Assembly (NCBI GenBank): GCA_021399445.1 | Contig: JAJTUQ010000003.1 | Location: 6,944,001 to 7,008,000 of the forward strand | Origin: Xylogone sp. PMI_703 | Taxonomy: Eukaryota; Ascomycota; Leotiomycetes | Reading direction: 5' to 3' | Length of the DNA stretch: 64,000 nt | In this document: piece after piece, positions 21,930 through 34,413 of the stretch | Position numbering within the stretch: position 1 is the first letter of the stretch | Layout: each line of letters begins with the position of its first letter | The notes under the pieces: generated by a model | Databases searched by the model: none | What the model was told of the DNA's origin: nothing | Seen by the model: only the letters and a program-made list of their open reading frames with translations | Made by a program: the position numbers and the translations under genes

Positions 21930-24045
21930 CTATGTAACGGGCCTGAGACAACTGCCATTGATGTGATCCTGCAAAGTGTGGTCCAAGTCGAACTCCGAAT
22001 GACGAGACCACTCGACCCATTCGCTGATAACAGGCTGGTTAAGCAACCAATTCATCGTGAATAGCTCTTTGCTTGTGCGCAACTCATCGTATACGGTCAC
22101 TTCCGCTGCAGTGTCGTGGTTAGAGCTCCGGGCAGCACTCGACCAGCGAGCATGGCCCTGGCAGTAGTACAACAGGTTGCCCTTCCTCTGGGGACCGTTA
22201 TATGAAGCACTTTTTCGATTGGCGCCAGCATAGAAAGTAATATAACTATTCCCATCCAATTCGGGAACTAGTACGGAAATGATACGCCATGCAGTCGAAG
22301 GGAATCGATCCAGACGCTCATTTGATAACGATCCATTCGGGCTTCTGCCCAACTCAAACGTGTGCAGTACTTCGAGACTTTTAGCGTACACCTTTGCATT
22401 GAAAAGCCCCTCCTGCCCAATCTGGACCAATCGCTCGATGATCCATTCCAGCCAGATCGACTTCGGAGCACAATGTCCCGTAACATATAACATCGGTATG
22501 AACCCTATTCTCACCGCTTCACATGCGAGATATGGGTCTTCATCAAAGAATTCCGGATGAGCATTGATCATTGAAGCGTATTTAAGTTGTTCATAGAAGT
22601 AGAAATAGGCGCTTAATTCCAGCATCTCAGAATCATCTTCACTAAGAAAAGCCAATGCCCACATAGTGCGAGCCATGTAGAAGTTGTAAAGCGCCAGGGT
22701 TAGACACATTTGCGACGAAACGCGTGTGTGTGGCTGACAAGGTGGCATGGGAAGTTGATCAAGAGCAGCCCCCGTCGGATAATCAGGAACGGAGATATCG
22801 AGTTCAGCATCACTGGGAAACAGGTCTCTACACGAGTTTTTAAGCTCCACAAGGTTCTCTTGAAAGGCTTGGATTTTGTTCGCCGGCACCGATTGGGAAT
22901 ATGGTTTCAATGGGCTCCAGATCAGCTCTTCAATCTCACTGTCTAGTGACCCAAGTTTGAGGAGACGTTGTAATATGACCGCCGAGGACGAGAGAGATTC
23001 TACCGCCAAACTACTAGGGGATAGCGACGGCATATCTATCCTTGCGCCAAAGGAGGAGAATAAGGGCTCCGCCGATACCATGACTTTAGGGAAGGGCAGA
23101 ACAATGCGACAGATGAGCTTCAAATCCTGCAAACAGGACCCAAGAGCCCCCATGTACTGCCGTCCTTGCGGCGTCATGTCAGATCGCATTAGTAAAAAGT
23201 AATGGTCTGCTGTGTGGACATGCCGTATAGCGGCTACAATATTACCAAAGAAGCACTGTGTTATATCTCGATTCAGTACATTCATTCTTGGAAGTGACAC
23301 CGGGGATCTACCCTACCTCGAAATAAGCAAACAGCAACAGCACGCCAACCAGCAGATCCATGGACTGCTTTGCTTCGTCCAGTTTCTCCGCTAACTCCTC
23401 GAGAGCCTTCGTGTAAGACTGAACTGCGATGACTTGCCAATCCTCACCCCGGTTGCGGTCATTGTCACTATGCATCGACATCATGAGAATGGCCCTATGC
23501 ATGCCGCCAACAGCCATGACAGCGTCAAAGACATATTGGGATTCGGTCTCCCAAGCCTGCTCACACACTCTCTCTCGCCAGAAATGCCAGTGTTCGGGGC
23601 AAAATAGCACTGACAGAGTCCGAAAGAGATACTGATGATAAGCCAGGAGATACCGTGACCGCGCGTGTGGTACCTGGGATGGATGGGGATTGATTGGATA
23701 TGCGATAAGCGGCAGCCCATCGGGACGAAATCTGGGGACTGGGATTAGATTCGGATTTACGCCCTGGCCATTTGTAGACGAAGTTGATGATGCTGGCGAT
23801 GGATTCTCATGGTGATTGTTGGTGGTGGTGATGCCATTATTGCTGTTGTTGCGACGGGGAGGGGGCTGCCTCACATCAATGCGACGTTTCTCCTCGTAGC
23901 CTAAACACTCGATGTTGGCAGCCTCGCAGCGCTCACACGTAGGTTTTCCCTCGTCACACTTGATCCGGCGTGCTCGACAAGTGATGCAACCAGTTCTCCT
24001 CCTTTTCGGCTTGTCGGTCTTGGCCAGCTGTCTGGCTTTGATCAT
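21930..24045 (-). CDS. Zn2Cys6 transcription factor
   Basis: Two exons (24045-23317, 23255-21930) joined by a 61-nt GT..AG intron give 684 residues. The start is the first ATG in frame (24045), 20 residues before the cluster. The zinc cluster reads CITC, RARRIK, C, DEGKPT, CERC, EAANIE, C, ideal Gal4-type spacing, with a basic KPKRRRTG just before it. A Gln/Asn/Ser/Pro-rich linker of about 60 residues follows. The rest looks like the fungal_trans_2-type domain: a long helical region with LLFAYFE joined across the intron to CFFGNIVAAIRHVH. It is a nuclear regulator. The nearest gene on the right is a bZIP gene 2 kb away and divergent, so both may belong to one locus. Confidence 0.92.
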
Positions 24046-26082
24046 TGAGGCGGTGAGGCTATACAGAGGCGATTTTGCCGGTGCAAATTGTTGATTGCTG
24101 GTCTGGTTTCCAGGAAAGTAGAGGCAGCAGCAGGCTGATGGCAACTGAATAAAACTCGGAAGCCTTAGAGCATGAATCGGCAGAAATTACACAGGAAATC
24201 TCCTCAAGACCGGTGCCGGCATATGGGTACTCGGCGCCGTTCGCTGTTGACGCCCTTTCGACAAATTAGTGCTTAATCGCCATCGATGGCTCTCGGTTTC
24301 TCTATCCAATGGACACGTCAGAAAATGCCAGAAAATGCTCCTTCGGGAAAATGAAGATTCGACCCCACTTCATGCTCGTAGCTGAATAATAATCCAGCAT
24401 AAGTCGGCGTATGCAATACGTCTATCTCTTCATCTGAGGAAGAAACATCCAGATATCTAATCTGGCTTGCCTTATTTGGACTTTTCCTATCATTTCAAGT
24501 CAACTCATGGCGTTTGGACGTTGGGAGCTCGGTGAAAACCATGTCAACCAGGTCGGGTAAGAAATCTGGCCGCTATTGCCGTATACGAGGTCAAGGAGCT
24601 TCTCTCTCTAGTGCGTCTCGCCATAGTCAGACATGAGCAAGCACCGCTAAAAACTGCCAAAAGAACGCACTGCGTTGGTCTCTGAAACTAGATCAGAATT
24701 CTTCAGAAGAAAGCAGTCAGCTTGGTCCTCCGTAAAGGTCGTCATCCAATGGAAGAGATTGGAGGAGAGATGTCCGGGCCTTCTGCCTAGAAGAAAATGG
24801 AAGGAGGAGAGTAAACGTCAAGCAGCTTCAGGTCAACTGTATTGAGGAGAATATCCGTGGCATCTGCATTCTGATTCCATTGTCTGTGATAATGTGAGCA
24901 CAACACAGATGGGCATAGTTGCCATTGAATGAGAAGGAAGCAGTTGTCCCACGGCTTCGCGAAGGCTCCAAATATATCGGTGTCGCACACATCAACGACA
25001 ATTCTGACGAAAACGCCTGCGCATGAGGTATTTAAAGTATTTAGAGGATAGGGAAAAGGACCAACTCGCTCAAGCAGTGATCTTGCCATTCTTTACTTCT
25101 CATGAAGCTCGAATATCGATTGAAGCGACAGAAGCGCTCTTAACGAACTTAGCGAGAAGCATCATTTCCACGAATTTAACGAAGTAGCCGAATTTCTTCA
25201 ACACCACCCATTCTGAGATTACGGATTCCATGCTATCAACCTCCATATGCACTCTGAAATTTTTCAACCTAAGAATCTATTTGTTTGACCGGCTTCAGAA
25301 CAAGCCATCACCATTGTTTACTTCTCGCCAAAGGAAGCGAGTAAATTATGCAGCACCGTGTGCGAACATTAATCTACCCCTTAAAACTAGAACTCACTAT
25401 ACAGAATGACTACATAACTCAATTAACCTACAGAATACATGTTATGAATTTGTTCATATTACTGGGTTGAACAATTAATCTAACACGTTCTTCGCAGGCT
25501 CTTTGCTTACTTTTCTTGGTTTTCCAAAGAGATACATTCATAGCCGTGTAGAATCTAGCGTACTCATACTACGGTAACACAGTAGTACATGCATATCCAA
25601 ATCAAAGGCTAAATCACACGTGTTTTTCTTTTAGCTATCATGAGGCACTATGCAATAAGCTTACCATTTCGGTTAATGCCTAATTGGGTGAGGAAACTAC
25701 TTTATTTCCTGGATACCATCATTTAGACCAGTTTCAGGGCTGGCGGGAGGAGGCTCCAGGAATCAGCCCTGCCCCCATCTACGATGCAGGTAAGAGAGTC
25801 TCTCTGGGGTTCTCTTCTCTCTAGCATCGACATCCTCGGTATATTCGCTAGATTCGCCACCTCTCTCACTCTCAAGCTCCCTGATGCAAAGTTCTTTATA
25901 CTTCAGTATGCTTCTTTGTGTCGAGAATAAGATAAAAAGAGCATAAATTCCACTATTCGTCAGGATGACTCCGTCTTTGATAATCATCAAGTTCTCTTGT
26001 CAAGTCAACAGGAGCTTCTCTTTCCACTTGACAGAATATATTGTTGCTACATCTACTTCAACAAGAAGCCTAAGACTCAAAC
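24046..26082. other. 2-kb intergenic region between two regulator genes
   Basis: The region holds the divergent promoters of the Zn2Cys6 and bZIP genes. Two ATG-led frames on the minus strand (25089-24787, 100 codons; 25990-25763, 75 codons) have no recognisable domains and are not called. No repeats were noticed. Confidence 0.45.
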
Positions 26083-26741
26083 ATGGAAAGCATCATGACG
26101 CCCGAAAGCACTTCCAACATTACCATTGACGAGTCCTTATGGACCCTCCCCATGTCCTACATGGCCCAGCCTGTCAATCAGCTCTCCTTCAACTTTAGCC
26201 AAGGAGTCTCGCCCCAGATGGAGTACTCATCGGATTACATATACACTCCATTTGCCACCACGCCATTGAATTTAAGTCCAACAAGTGAAGAAAACCTTAA
26301 ATTAAAAGTGAGGCTATAGACACTCTGGGCCGTTATACTCCTACTAACTTACGTGATTTCTAGAGGCGGCGAGCACAAAACCGGAGTTCGCAGCGCGCCT
26401 TCCGAGAGCGCCAACGCAAGAAGGTCGATGATCTGCGGTCAGAGCTGGAAGATCTCCAGACCAAGCATCTCCTTCTTCTGCGAAACCACATGCAATTGCG
26501 GGCAAAGCTCATGGGCTTGGAAAGTACTGGCCAACAACGACTGACCCATTCTTACTTGTCTTCATTTACACCGCTGGCTTCGTTATCCTTGTCATCGCCT
26601 TTATCTTCGTCGTCTTCATCCTCATCCACCTCATCGTCTACCGTATCTACTGCCAGCCAACGCATACAGTTTTGTAATACAGACCTTGATGACCCGACTC
26701 AGAATCTTCTGGAAGATTTCACAGCTGCGAGTTTGAACTAA
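26083..26741 (+). CDS. Yap/Pap1-type bZIP transcription factor, C-terminus uncertain
   Basis: Two exons (26083-26307, 26364-26741) give 200 residues. The basic region begins directly at exon 2: RRRAQNRSSQRAFRERQRKK, the Yap signature N-x2-(A/S)QxxFR with Ser in place of one Ala. A short leucine zipper follows with heptads L, L, L, L (DLRSELEDLQTKHLLLL). A poly-Ser tract of about 30 residues comes next. The first exon encodes a likely activation region. Yap-type factors act in the nucleus in stress responses or pathway control. The frame continues after the TAA for 53 codons to a TAG at 26903; an alternative third intron (26643-26756, GT..AG, phase 0) would remove the stop and give a 216-residue protein ending SFSGREFGFV. 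Which C-terminus is real is unresolved. Confidence 0.85.
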
Positions 26742-26903
26742 GTTGCATATGTGCAGAATAATTTCATGGTAATGTGGCCTCATTTGCATAACCGAAGCTG
26801 GCCGGCGTTTAAGGGAATAGTTAGGGAGATGGACGCGCTCTCGAATGGGACGCCGTGGTACATTCAGAGGAGCTTTTCTGGGCGGGAATTTGGATTTGTG
26901 TAG

Positions 26904-27467
26904 CTTAATTGTTATTCATTAATTACAAATAATAACACAAATATGGCTAGATAGCCTCAATAGTCTCGATAGCTAAACTCATCTGTTCACTCTGATCCTT
27001 TCGCCATCTTTCGCCGAGCTCGCCGGCCACTTGATTTCCTCTGCCCTCTGCTCCCACAGAACCATCGTATCAATGTTCGCGAAATTGGCCCTTGGCAGAC
27101 TGTGATAGGGTATAGCCCCTACTGACTTACAATGTGATAGGCTTCACAAGATTCGTAAGTCTCGATCTTTGGCACGCAATGTTATCAAATCTGGGTCTCC
27201 CATTCAATACACGAGTCGCTACAATTCAAGCATGTGCGGAGCAGAGTATTCTGATCTATTCAGCTCATGCTGCTGAGCAAGGAATGAATTGATATTGGTT
27301 GAGCGGATCTATCCAGGCGTATGCGGATGTTCTGACAGCCCTTCCCTATCCTTGCACTGCAGTTACAATAAGTGCTCGTTGGCTAAGAATAATTGCAAAC
27401 GTAATTATTGCCGCCGAGTTAGTCATAGAAGATTGACATTGATCCCTGTGCACATTTACATTTACTT
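26904..27467. other. Intergenic, convergent
   Basis: It lies between the convergent bZIP and GMC oxidoreductase genes. No coding exon was recognised; it should hold both 3' untranslated regions. Confidence 0.45.
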
Positions 27468-29361
27468 TCAGTTCATTGAAGACTCCCATGTGCGCCTGAT
27501 GATATCGGCCCCCTTTTCAGCTATGGCGTAGGTCGTCGCTTGGATATGGGCGCTAATATGAAGGGGGAAAATACTGGCGTCGATAACTCGTACATTCTTC
27601 GTCCCATGGACCCGCAATTCGTGATCCACTACTCCTCCTTGCTGAAGAGGTAGCATAGCACATGTGCCAACCGGATGCCAGTCTGTCACAGTGGTATCGC
27701 GAATCCATGTGGGCCAATCGACGCCGTCCGATTCGGGCGGCCATACTCTCTTGCTGATGATCGAGCTGAGCGGTTCGGTTTTCATAATGCGGTCTCCGAA
27801 CTCTTGTCCGCGGAGCATGACCCCGGCATCGAGGGCGCCGCCATCGTCCTGGTAGTAGCGGGGGTCGATAACAGGTTTCCCAGTAGGATTTTCGATTGAG
27901 ATATGAATGCTACCTACGCTATAGGGGTATTGCAATACCAGACATAATGAGACGTATTTCTTGCCGTCCTGCCCAGCAAAATAGATGCTATCATTACCAT
28001 GATGGAGAATATATTCTACTTGTCCTAGTCGAGCAGTAGGTGAGAACTGGCGCTCTAATATCCGAGCGGCCTGCATATTTCTAACAGCATTTGAACCCTT
28101 GCCCTGATCAGTCTTAGTTATTAAACGCGCTTTTTCCTCCATAGTGGTGAGTTGGGAGGCTGTGGTAATGTCATGTACTGCAAGGTACGCCATTGATGAG
28201 GGTGTCATGGTCAGAAAGCCAGTTTTATTCTGCTCAAACTCCTTCTCTGCCTTAATGAGGTTGGCGATTCCAGTTAGATGTTCAAGAGAAGACACGGTGT
28301 CATTCAGCTCATACACAGCTACTGTCATCATGTGCTCCTGTAGATTCTCACCTACGCTGTCATTTTCAAAGTGGACGGAGATTCCAGCTTTCTCAAGAAT
28401 TTCCTTGTTTCCGATACCCGAGAGTTCTAAAATTTGCGGCGAACCCACGCTGCCTGCACTGATGATAACCTCTTTTGAAGCTGATGCCTGATAGATGTCT
28501 TCTCCAACCCGGTATTGAATCCCTTTGGCAACCAGGGGGGAAGAACGGTCCTCAAACAATATTTTGGTAACCTGTGCCCCGGTTAGGATAGAAAGGTTCT
28601 TTCTAGACTGAATTGGCTCCAAGTAAGCTGGCACTGAGTAGCTACGTTCCCCAGTTTGAGAGTTCTGCGCGACAAAACTAGTCCACACTCCAATATTTGA
28701 GCCATCTAGATGAGATTTGCTGGTTGGTATTCCCAAGTTGTTAAGAGTTTCATGCCAGTGCTGGTGAGTGACTGGATGTCCTCGAGGATATGTGACCCTT
28801 ACATGCCTATCTGCGCCAGGGATTTCGCTTTTTGTAGCCTCTGCTGTACCGATCGGAGTATAGAGAGAGCTTTTCTTGAAATATGGTCTGGTTAAGGTCA
28901 GTTAGCCTCTGAAGCTTTGATTATCAACGCCTTTCCTGTTCCAATGGAACTGAAAGGAAGACTCACTGGAAAGACTCCCAATTCCAGGACTTATTACCCA
29001 ACTCTTCCCAGACATCGTAATCTTCTTGACATCCTCGATTCCAAACCATTAAGTTCATAGCACTCGAGCCTCCTAACATCTTACCTCGCGGCCATGGCAG
29101 CTTCCTTCCGCCAAAGCCTCCTTGTGGTACCGTCTCGAATTGCCAATCATATTCTGTCCCTATTGTTTTAGCCCCATACCCCGGTATCTTCACTAACCGC
29201 TCTGTTCTTGCATCAACACCAGCTTCAACTACCCCTACTGAAATATTTGGGTCGTCGGTAAGACGACTTGCAACCACCAAGCCAGCAGTACCACCGCCGA
29301 TAATAATGTAATCAAATGTTTTCCCTGAAAATTCTTCAGGACTTCTCAATATAGTGGCCAT
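27468..29361 (-). CDS. GMC-family FAD oxidoreductase
   Basis: Two exons (29361-28967, 28887-27468) give 604 residues, the usual length for aryl-alcohol or choline dehydrogenase-like GMC enzymes. The N-terminal FAD-binding motif is GGGTAG near residue 24. GMC signature 1 lies around GKMLGGSSAMN, and signature 2 around SAGSVGSPQILELSGIG. The C-terminal part has the catalytic His in WHPVGTCAM and the second active-site His in SAHIQATTYAIAE. There is no secretion signal at the chosen ATG, so an intracellular role is likely. Such enzymes oxidise alcohols, using O2 or another acceptor. Its neighbours (bZIP, RTA1, MFS) suggest a pathway or detoxification locus. The substrate cannot be read. Confidence 0.93.
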
Positions 29362-31518
29362 TATTACAGCAGTTATAATACAACAAGGGCAAGTTTGCAG
29401 CCCGGTATATAAGAGCCACACAATGGAAACGACCATCTATTTAGTACATGGAGCCAAGAACCACCCCAGGTAGAGCAATTTTATTGGTTCTCAGGTTTTT
29501 ACCGTAGATAGATAAAGAGCACTTAAGTGATTAGGAATCTCTTATTTTAGATGCTGCAAAGCAAGGCTAGTCAGCAACCTACAGCTATGTAGCTAGGGAA
29601 TATACCCACATAAGCACCTTACGTAGTAACACCGGGACACGATCCATTTTCAGGGACTAATGAAGCCACAACCTGAAAAAGTTCTTGTCTAATCAGTCCG
29701 TGATATGACTTAGCAACTGGACACGTGCCTTACTCATTAGTTAAGCTGGGGCTGGATGACATTGATTACCGGTGGAGATGAGCCTCCACCCTCTAATTGT
29801 TAGCCCATCTCTGCAAGGATAATCGCGCCTTCGATCATATTCCATTTCCTCGGACGTAACGCCATTTACGGATTCCGAGGGTCTTGGACTCGTGTTCGGA
29901 TTTGGCCTTGGTTACTATCGTTCAAGTATTTCTCAGTGCCAGTTTCTACAACTGTCCAACTGCTATGCAGAATATATCAAGGTAGTTTACAATAAAAGTA
30001 ATAACACCCGCTTGTCATCTTGAATATAATGGTCATCACGAATAGTCTTTTTAACCGGCATATTTCATCCAAAAATCTAGTCAATTTACCGGATTTTGTG
30101 AGGTGGGTGAGCCGAGATACTTTCACTTGATGAGATCTCCATTGTGAAGCTTTGTAGGATGCCCAGTTATTTATGGCTATAGGTTAGAAATATACTCCAG
30201 ATTATACAGAATAACAACTAGAGAACAGCCAGAGTTAAAGAGACATTGAATGAATTATATATGTGAAAATTCCAATCGTGCTAAGTATGAAGTCTTCGCC
30301 TATAAGCCGCTGGACATACTGAGGAATCTTCTCAGAAATCTTAAGGCTTCATGTCAGATATTCATAGTAACTATATTTTGATGAATCAAAACTATCAAGT
30401 TGCCATATTCAAGGATGATGATTCTATTTTCATAACCGGTTTACGAGTTCCGCTTAAAACGAACCAATCAATTTTTCATTATGTTATTCATATTGATACC
30501 ATTGACTGGGTGGCTTATTTTTAGCCACGTAGATCTTAATGAATAACATAACAACACTGATCATATCTTACCTAAAAATGTTGTAAGCAAGATTCTATAC
30601 TTCTTTCCTTTTTGGGAAGGCTCCTTTCACCTACGTGAATGAAGATTCTGAGGCTACGTTCTGTTACTAAATATATCGAAGAGTTCACTGTCCCACTTAT
30701 CATTGGTTTCAACGAGAGAATCGCAAGGCTCTTTGCTAATCTTGAAAGTTAATATCCTTACATGGAATGATTTTCCATATTGTTACTTAGCTAATCCGGA
30801 GAAAAGAGACTCATCAGAGTATTGTTAGCAATCAATTTTGAAGACCGAAGTATGCATCGAATACCCCTCCCATGACGGAGGCCAGGAGGCATCTTATTAT
30901 GTGGAGTGATGGACTGCATTGTCAAAGACTTATTAGGTGGGCCGTATGCAGTATATAATACCACATAGCAGTTCTTAAATGATGAGTGCGGTTACATCAG
31001 GTAGATAACACTTATCATGGGCTCCGTTCGTGCATACTCTTCTAAGTTGAAATGGAAGTATAAGACCTTGTCGTACACGCGACACCGTTACGAGCAAGCC
31101 TTGCATTACTCAATCCAAAACTAGCCAAGCTCCTCTTAGCACCCTATGGATTATAATCACTAATATGGAGCTTATGTTTAATGTCACTTTGGTTAATATT
31201 ACACCCTTACCCAACAAGCTGCTCTGAGGCGTGGTCAATTTGATGGATTTCCAAACATCCCTCCATGTGAATTAGCACCATAGGTATTACCAGTCCAATT
31301 TATATCCTTCTATTTGCAGCACCCATTTCCAGCATAATTACGTCCACCTTGCCACTAATTTCTCAAAGCTATAAAGTGCATCATGGCCCAGATTCTCAGC
31401 GCAATAGTATCGCACTGGAAGTATCCGTTGGAAAAGCTTATTGTGGATGCTCAGAGAAGAGCGGTATAGGGGTGCTCGCCTTCTATAATATTAATAACTT
31501 CCATCAAATAGCAGATTG
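29362..31518. other. 2.1-kb gene-free stretch
   Basis: The left part is the promoter of the GMC gene. A nested inverted repeat lies at 30479-30551. No coding exon was recognised in the rest. Confidence 0.5.
30479..30551. repeat. Nested inverted repeat, 73 bp
   Basis: TTATGTTATTCAT at 30479-30491 is matched exactly by its reverse complement at 30539-30551, and inside lies a tight hairpin GTGGCT..AGCCAC. It could be a small foldback relic or a structured transcript end. Confidence 0.5.
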
Positions 31519-32723
31519 TCACATGGATATTACGGGGTGCATGCGGTCTGCTTTTGAGGTAATGCCCCCTTTCTTCCTTTCTCTACGACTTGGCAGGTCG
31601 GATTCTTTCCCGGGCATAATGCGTCCTGGGTGCACAACATTGAATATGAACAGTGCAAGAAACATAGGTAGGCTGTCCAGGCAATCCTGAAAGACTTCGT
31701 GGTTAGGTATAGAGCTGTGAATACCGCTTGAGTACTCGATAAGTCGGAAGATAATACGGATCTTTTTCATGCCACCTCGTAAGTCAATGTAGTGGGAAGA
31801 TTTTGAGGAGCTTGAGCTGGACTACTTACGGTAATGAGGATCAAAACTATATACATCGCGTATAATAATTGGATTGCATCTCCTTTCCTCTCAATGTTTC
31901 GTGCCCGAACGAGGGTATAATGGAATCGGATAGCAAATGCGGCAAATACTAGTATGAAGCATTCTTGGATTCCAACACCAACCATGTAGACATGTATTGC
32001 TAATTATTGGGTTAGTCGAGCTTCCCAGTAGTTATGAAGGATTGAGCATACCATGGAGAATCTGGTCTGCAGGCTCGTTGTTCTTTGCTGCGTTGGCAGC
32101 CCCAATGACTTGAATAAGAAAGGTACTGGTATCAACCATGTTAGCGTTCTTGCTATCGAAACGGATGATCAATCACAAGAGGGGAATATTCACATAATAT
32201 CTGCGGCTACAAAATAGAGTCCAAATCTCCAAGCATTGACACCCATGACCCTGGGCCGTTCTGAGAAATTCCAGACCAATCTTCCCATGATCATATATAC
32301 AAATCCATTCGTCCATAACGGTGCAACCTGTGCGGTTGATCAGTGTACACTCAAACATGCCTGACACGTCTTTGACAACATACCATGATCATAACAAACC
32401 ATCCTGCATAGAGCCCTTCGCTTGCTGCATTGTGTATGCTAAGAATTCGGAGGACGTATGTCGCCACCTGCCAGAGAGCGGAGACAATTATAACCCAACA
32501 GTATGTTTTCCTATATAAGAGCGCTTGGAGTATATGTGCGATTGAAGTGAGAGAGAAGGCGGCCACGAAGACATAAGATGCAGGGAGAGAGGCGCAGAAA
32601 GACCATATGGTACCAGGGGTATTAAGAGCTATAGGATCAAGTTAGTATTGTAACTGAATGATCAGGAGCTACTTTCGATCTTTCGTGAGACTGACTAGGA
32701 TTTGGGCATGTTGATGCCGCCAT
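31519..32723 (-). CDS. RTA1-like multi-pass membrane protein
   Basis: Six small exons (32723-32696, 32628-32384, 32327-32194, 32125-32052, 31999-31830, 31761-31519) join in frame to 297 residues; this gene is only visible after splicing. Family landmarks are the VAPLWTNGFVYMIMGR stretch, FVAADIITFLIQ, HVYMVGVGIQE, and the C-terminal RLIEYSSG..HEVFQDCLDSLPMFLALFIFNVVHPGR, all typical of RTA1/RTM1 proteins. About seven membrane helices are expected, slightly short at the N-terminus. Family members sit in the plasma membrane and are linked to lipid movement and to resistance to toxic compounds. It lies next to a GMC oxidoreductase and an MFS transporter, which fits export or self-protection. The small first exon is the least certain. 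Confidence 0.88.
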
Positions 32724-34413
32724 TGTAGTTGTGATCTTGCGATGCCGAGGGAATAGAAGAGATATTGGAAGAGAAGAGATAGATATATAAGCGTAAAATG
32801 AAATGCTGTTATTAGGCTACAGGATGAGATTGATTATATACGCACAACTAGCTCTTCCATAAACAATAATCCGGCGTAACGGGGATCCACGGCGGACGCG
32901 TTGATACTGCAGGGCTGAGCCTCCATCGTAGAATCGCATACCACGGACTGAAGCAAATATGGATATCCAAGCCATCCAACGAAGGTTTAGTTAGCCCCAT
33001 CACGGGCATATCTGAGCATACTATTGGATTCTTCGTATGGATTCCTTGCAAAATGACAAGGGCAGGTTGCAGTTCAGCCTGCGGCCGAAGGTTTGTATGG
33101 AGACATTCCCAGTGCGGCCGAAACTTAAAACCAGACTATGCTTTGGCCAGAGCCCTACACTAACAATAATGAATTGGCTAATTAATTGGCTCTACGCTCT
33201 TGAACACTCAGGTAGTTGTAACTAAGGCGCCGACGAACTTACCCCTGAACTTGGTATAGCCGACCTGATTGGATGGTTCGTACGGACCCTGCTTGTCACT
33301 TTGGCGACCATCTCAAAAAGATACGAAGATTGCGCGGTATAAAGATACCCCTTCATCCTCGACCATATCGCCATGAGGCTGTGCACATTTTGACTTTGCC
33401 GATAACTGGCTTCTTCGTTTGGATTGTCAGATGCATAGAGGTCCGCTTTCCATGAGAATTCGGGTCGGAAAATTTCTTTGTCCCTCGCACATCACTTGTG
33501 GATGGATATCATACACTAATATAAGAATAGGCGTTGATATATAATTTGCGCTCAGACCTGATGATCTAGTAGGTATTTATAATAACTTTCTCGGCGATTT
33601 TAGTAGATGACTGCTAGGAACTTGCTAGTGATTTAGGGAGCTCGCGTGGTTATTCTCCACCATTATCACAGCTTCCGTGGCCTAAAGTAGCTGTATTGAG
33701 AAGGAAAGAGCAAAGTTTGTACACAATATACATCATATACGCTAGATAAAGCAAAAGACTCAGCTGGACTGTCGGCTAATGAAGACTTATTTTATTAAGC
33801 TCAGAACATTCCAAGTTGACAGCTGCTTTGTCAGAATCCAGATATATGGCAGTATAAGCAGCCAGGCAACTGGAGATTTCCTTTTGCTCTGACATGCTTG
33901 CAATAATCCGTTAATCCGTTATCGCCGTACCGCTCCGAACTTTTGTCCAATTTAGTGGCGATGATAATCAAGTCCCAGAATCTTGCAATCTGCTAATGTT
34001 TAGATCAATTGTCCTACGCCTTTGGGGGAGCCCATTGCCAAACATCTACACCATCATGAATCTGTCTCATCAGTCGGTCTGGTAGCCTTTACGTAGTTTG
34101 ACACATAGTAATTACACTTTCGTTTGCCAAGAACACCGAACTACCGAAAAGGAAACGAAGTAGGGAAAGTACACGCGAATCGGGGATTAGATTGTGCTTA
34201 TCCGACTTTTTACTTTCGCATCATTGCTTGCTGATTTCCATCTCTTTTCTTGCTTCAAATTGGCATCTTCATTTTGTTTTATCAGTTACTTGTGTGAGCG
34301 GCAGTGGCAGGCCCATTAGTTCCGAGATGAGCGCACTGCATACTTTGATCACCTCTTGACACCGCACATCAGGGACATCGGCAACATCAAAATTGCGAAA
34401 AGAGTCATCAAAC
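32724..34413. other. 1.7-kb intergenic region between divergent transporters
   Basis: It carries the promoters of the RTA1-like gene and the DHA1 transporter. Short open frames in it have no recognised domains and no repeats were noticed. Confidence 0.5.

Noticed and set aside
24787..25089. 100-codon ATG-led frame on the minus strand
   Set aside because: It has no domain, no splice-supported extension and no sign of coding bias by eye; it lies in the region between two regulator genes and may be chance.
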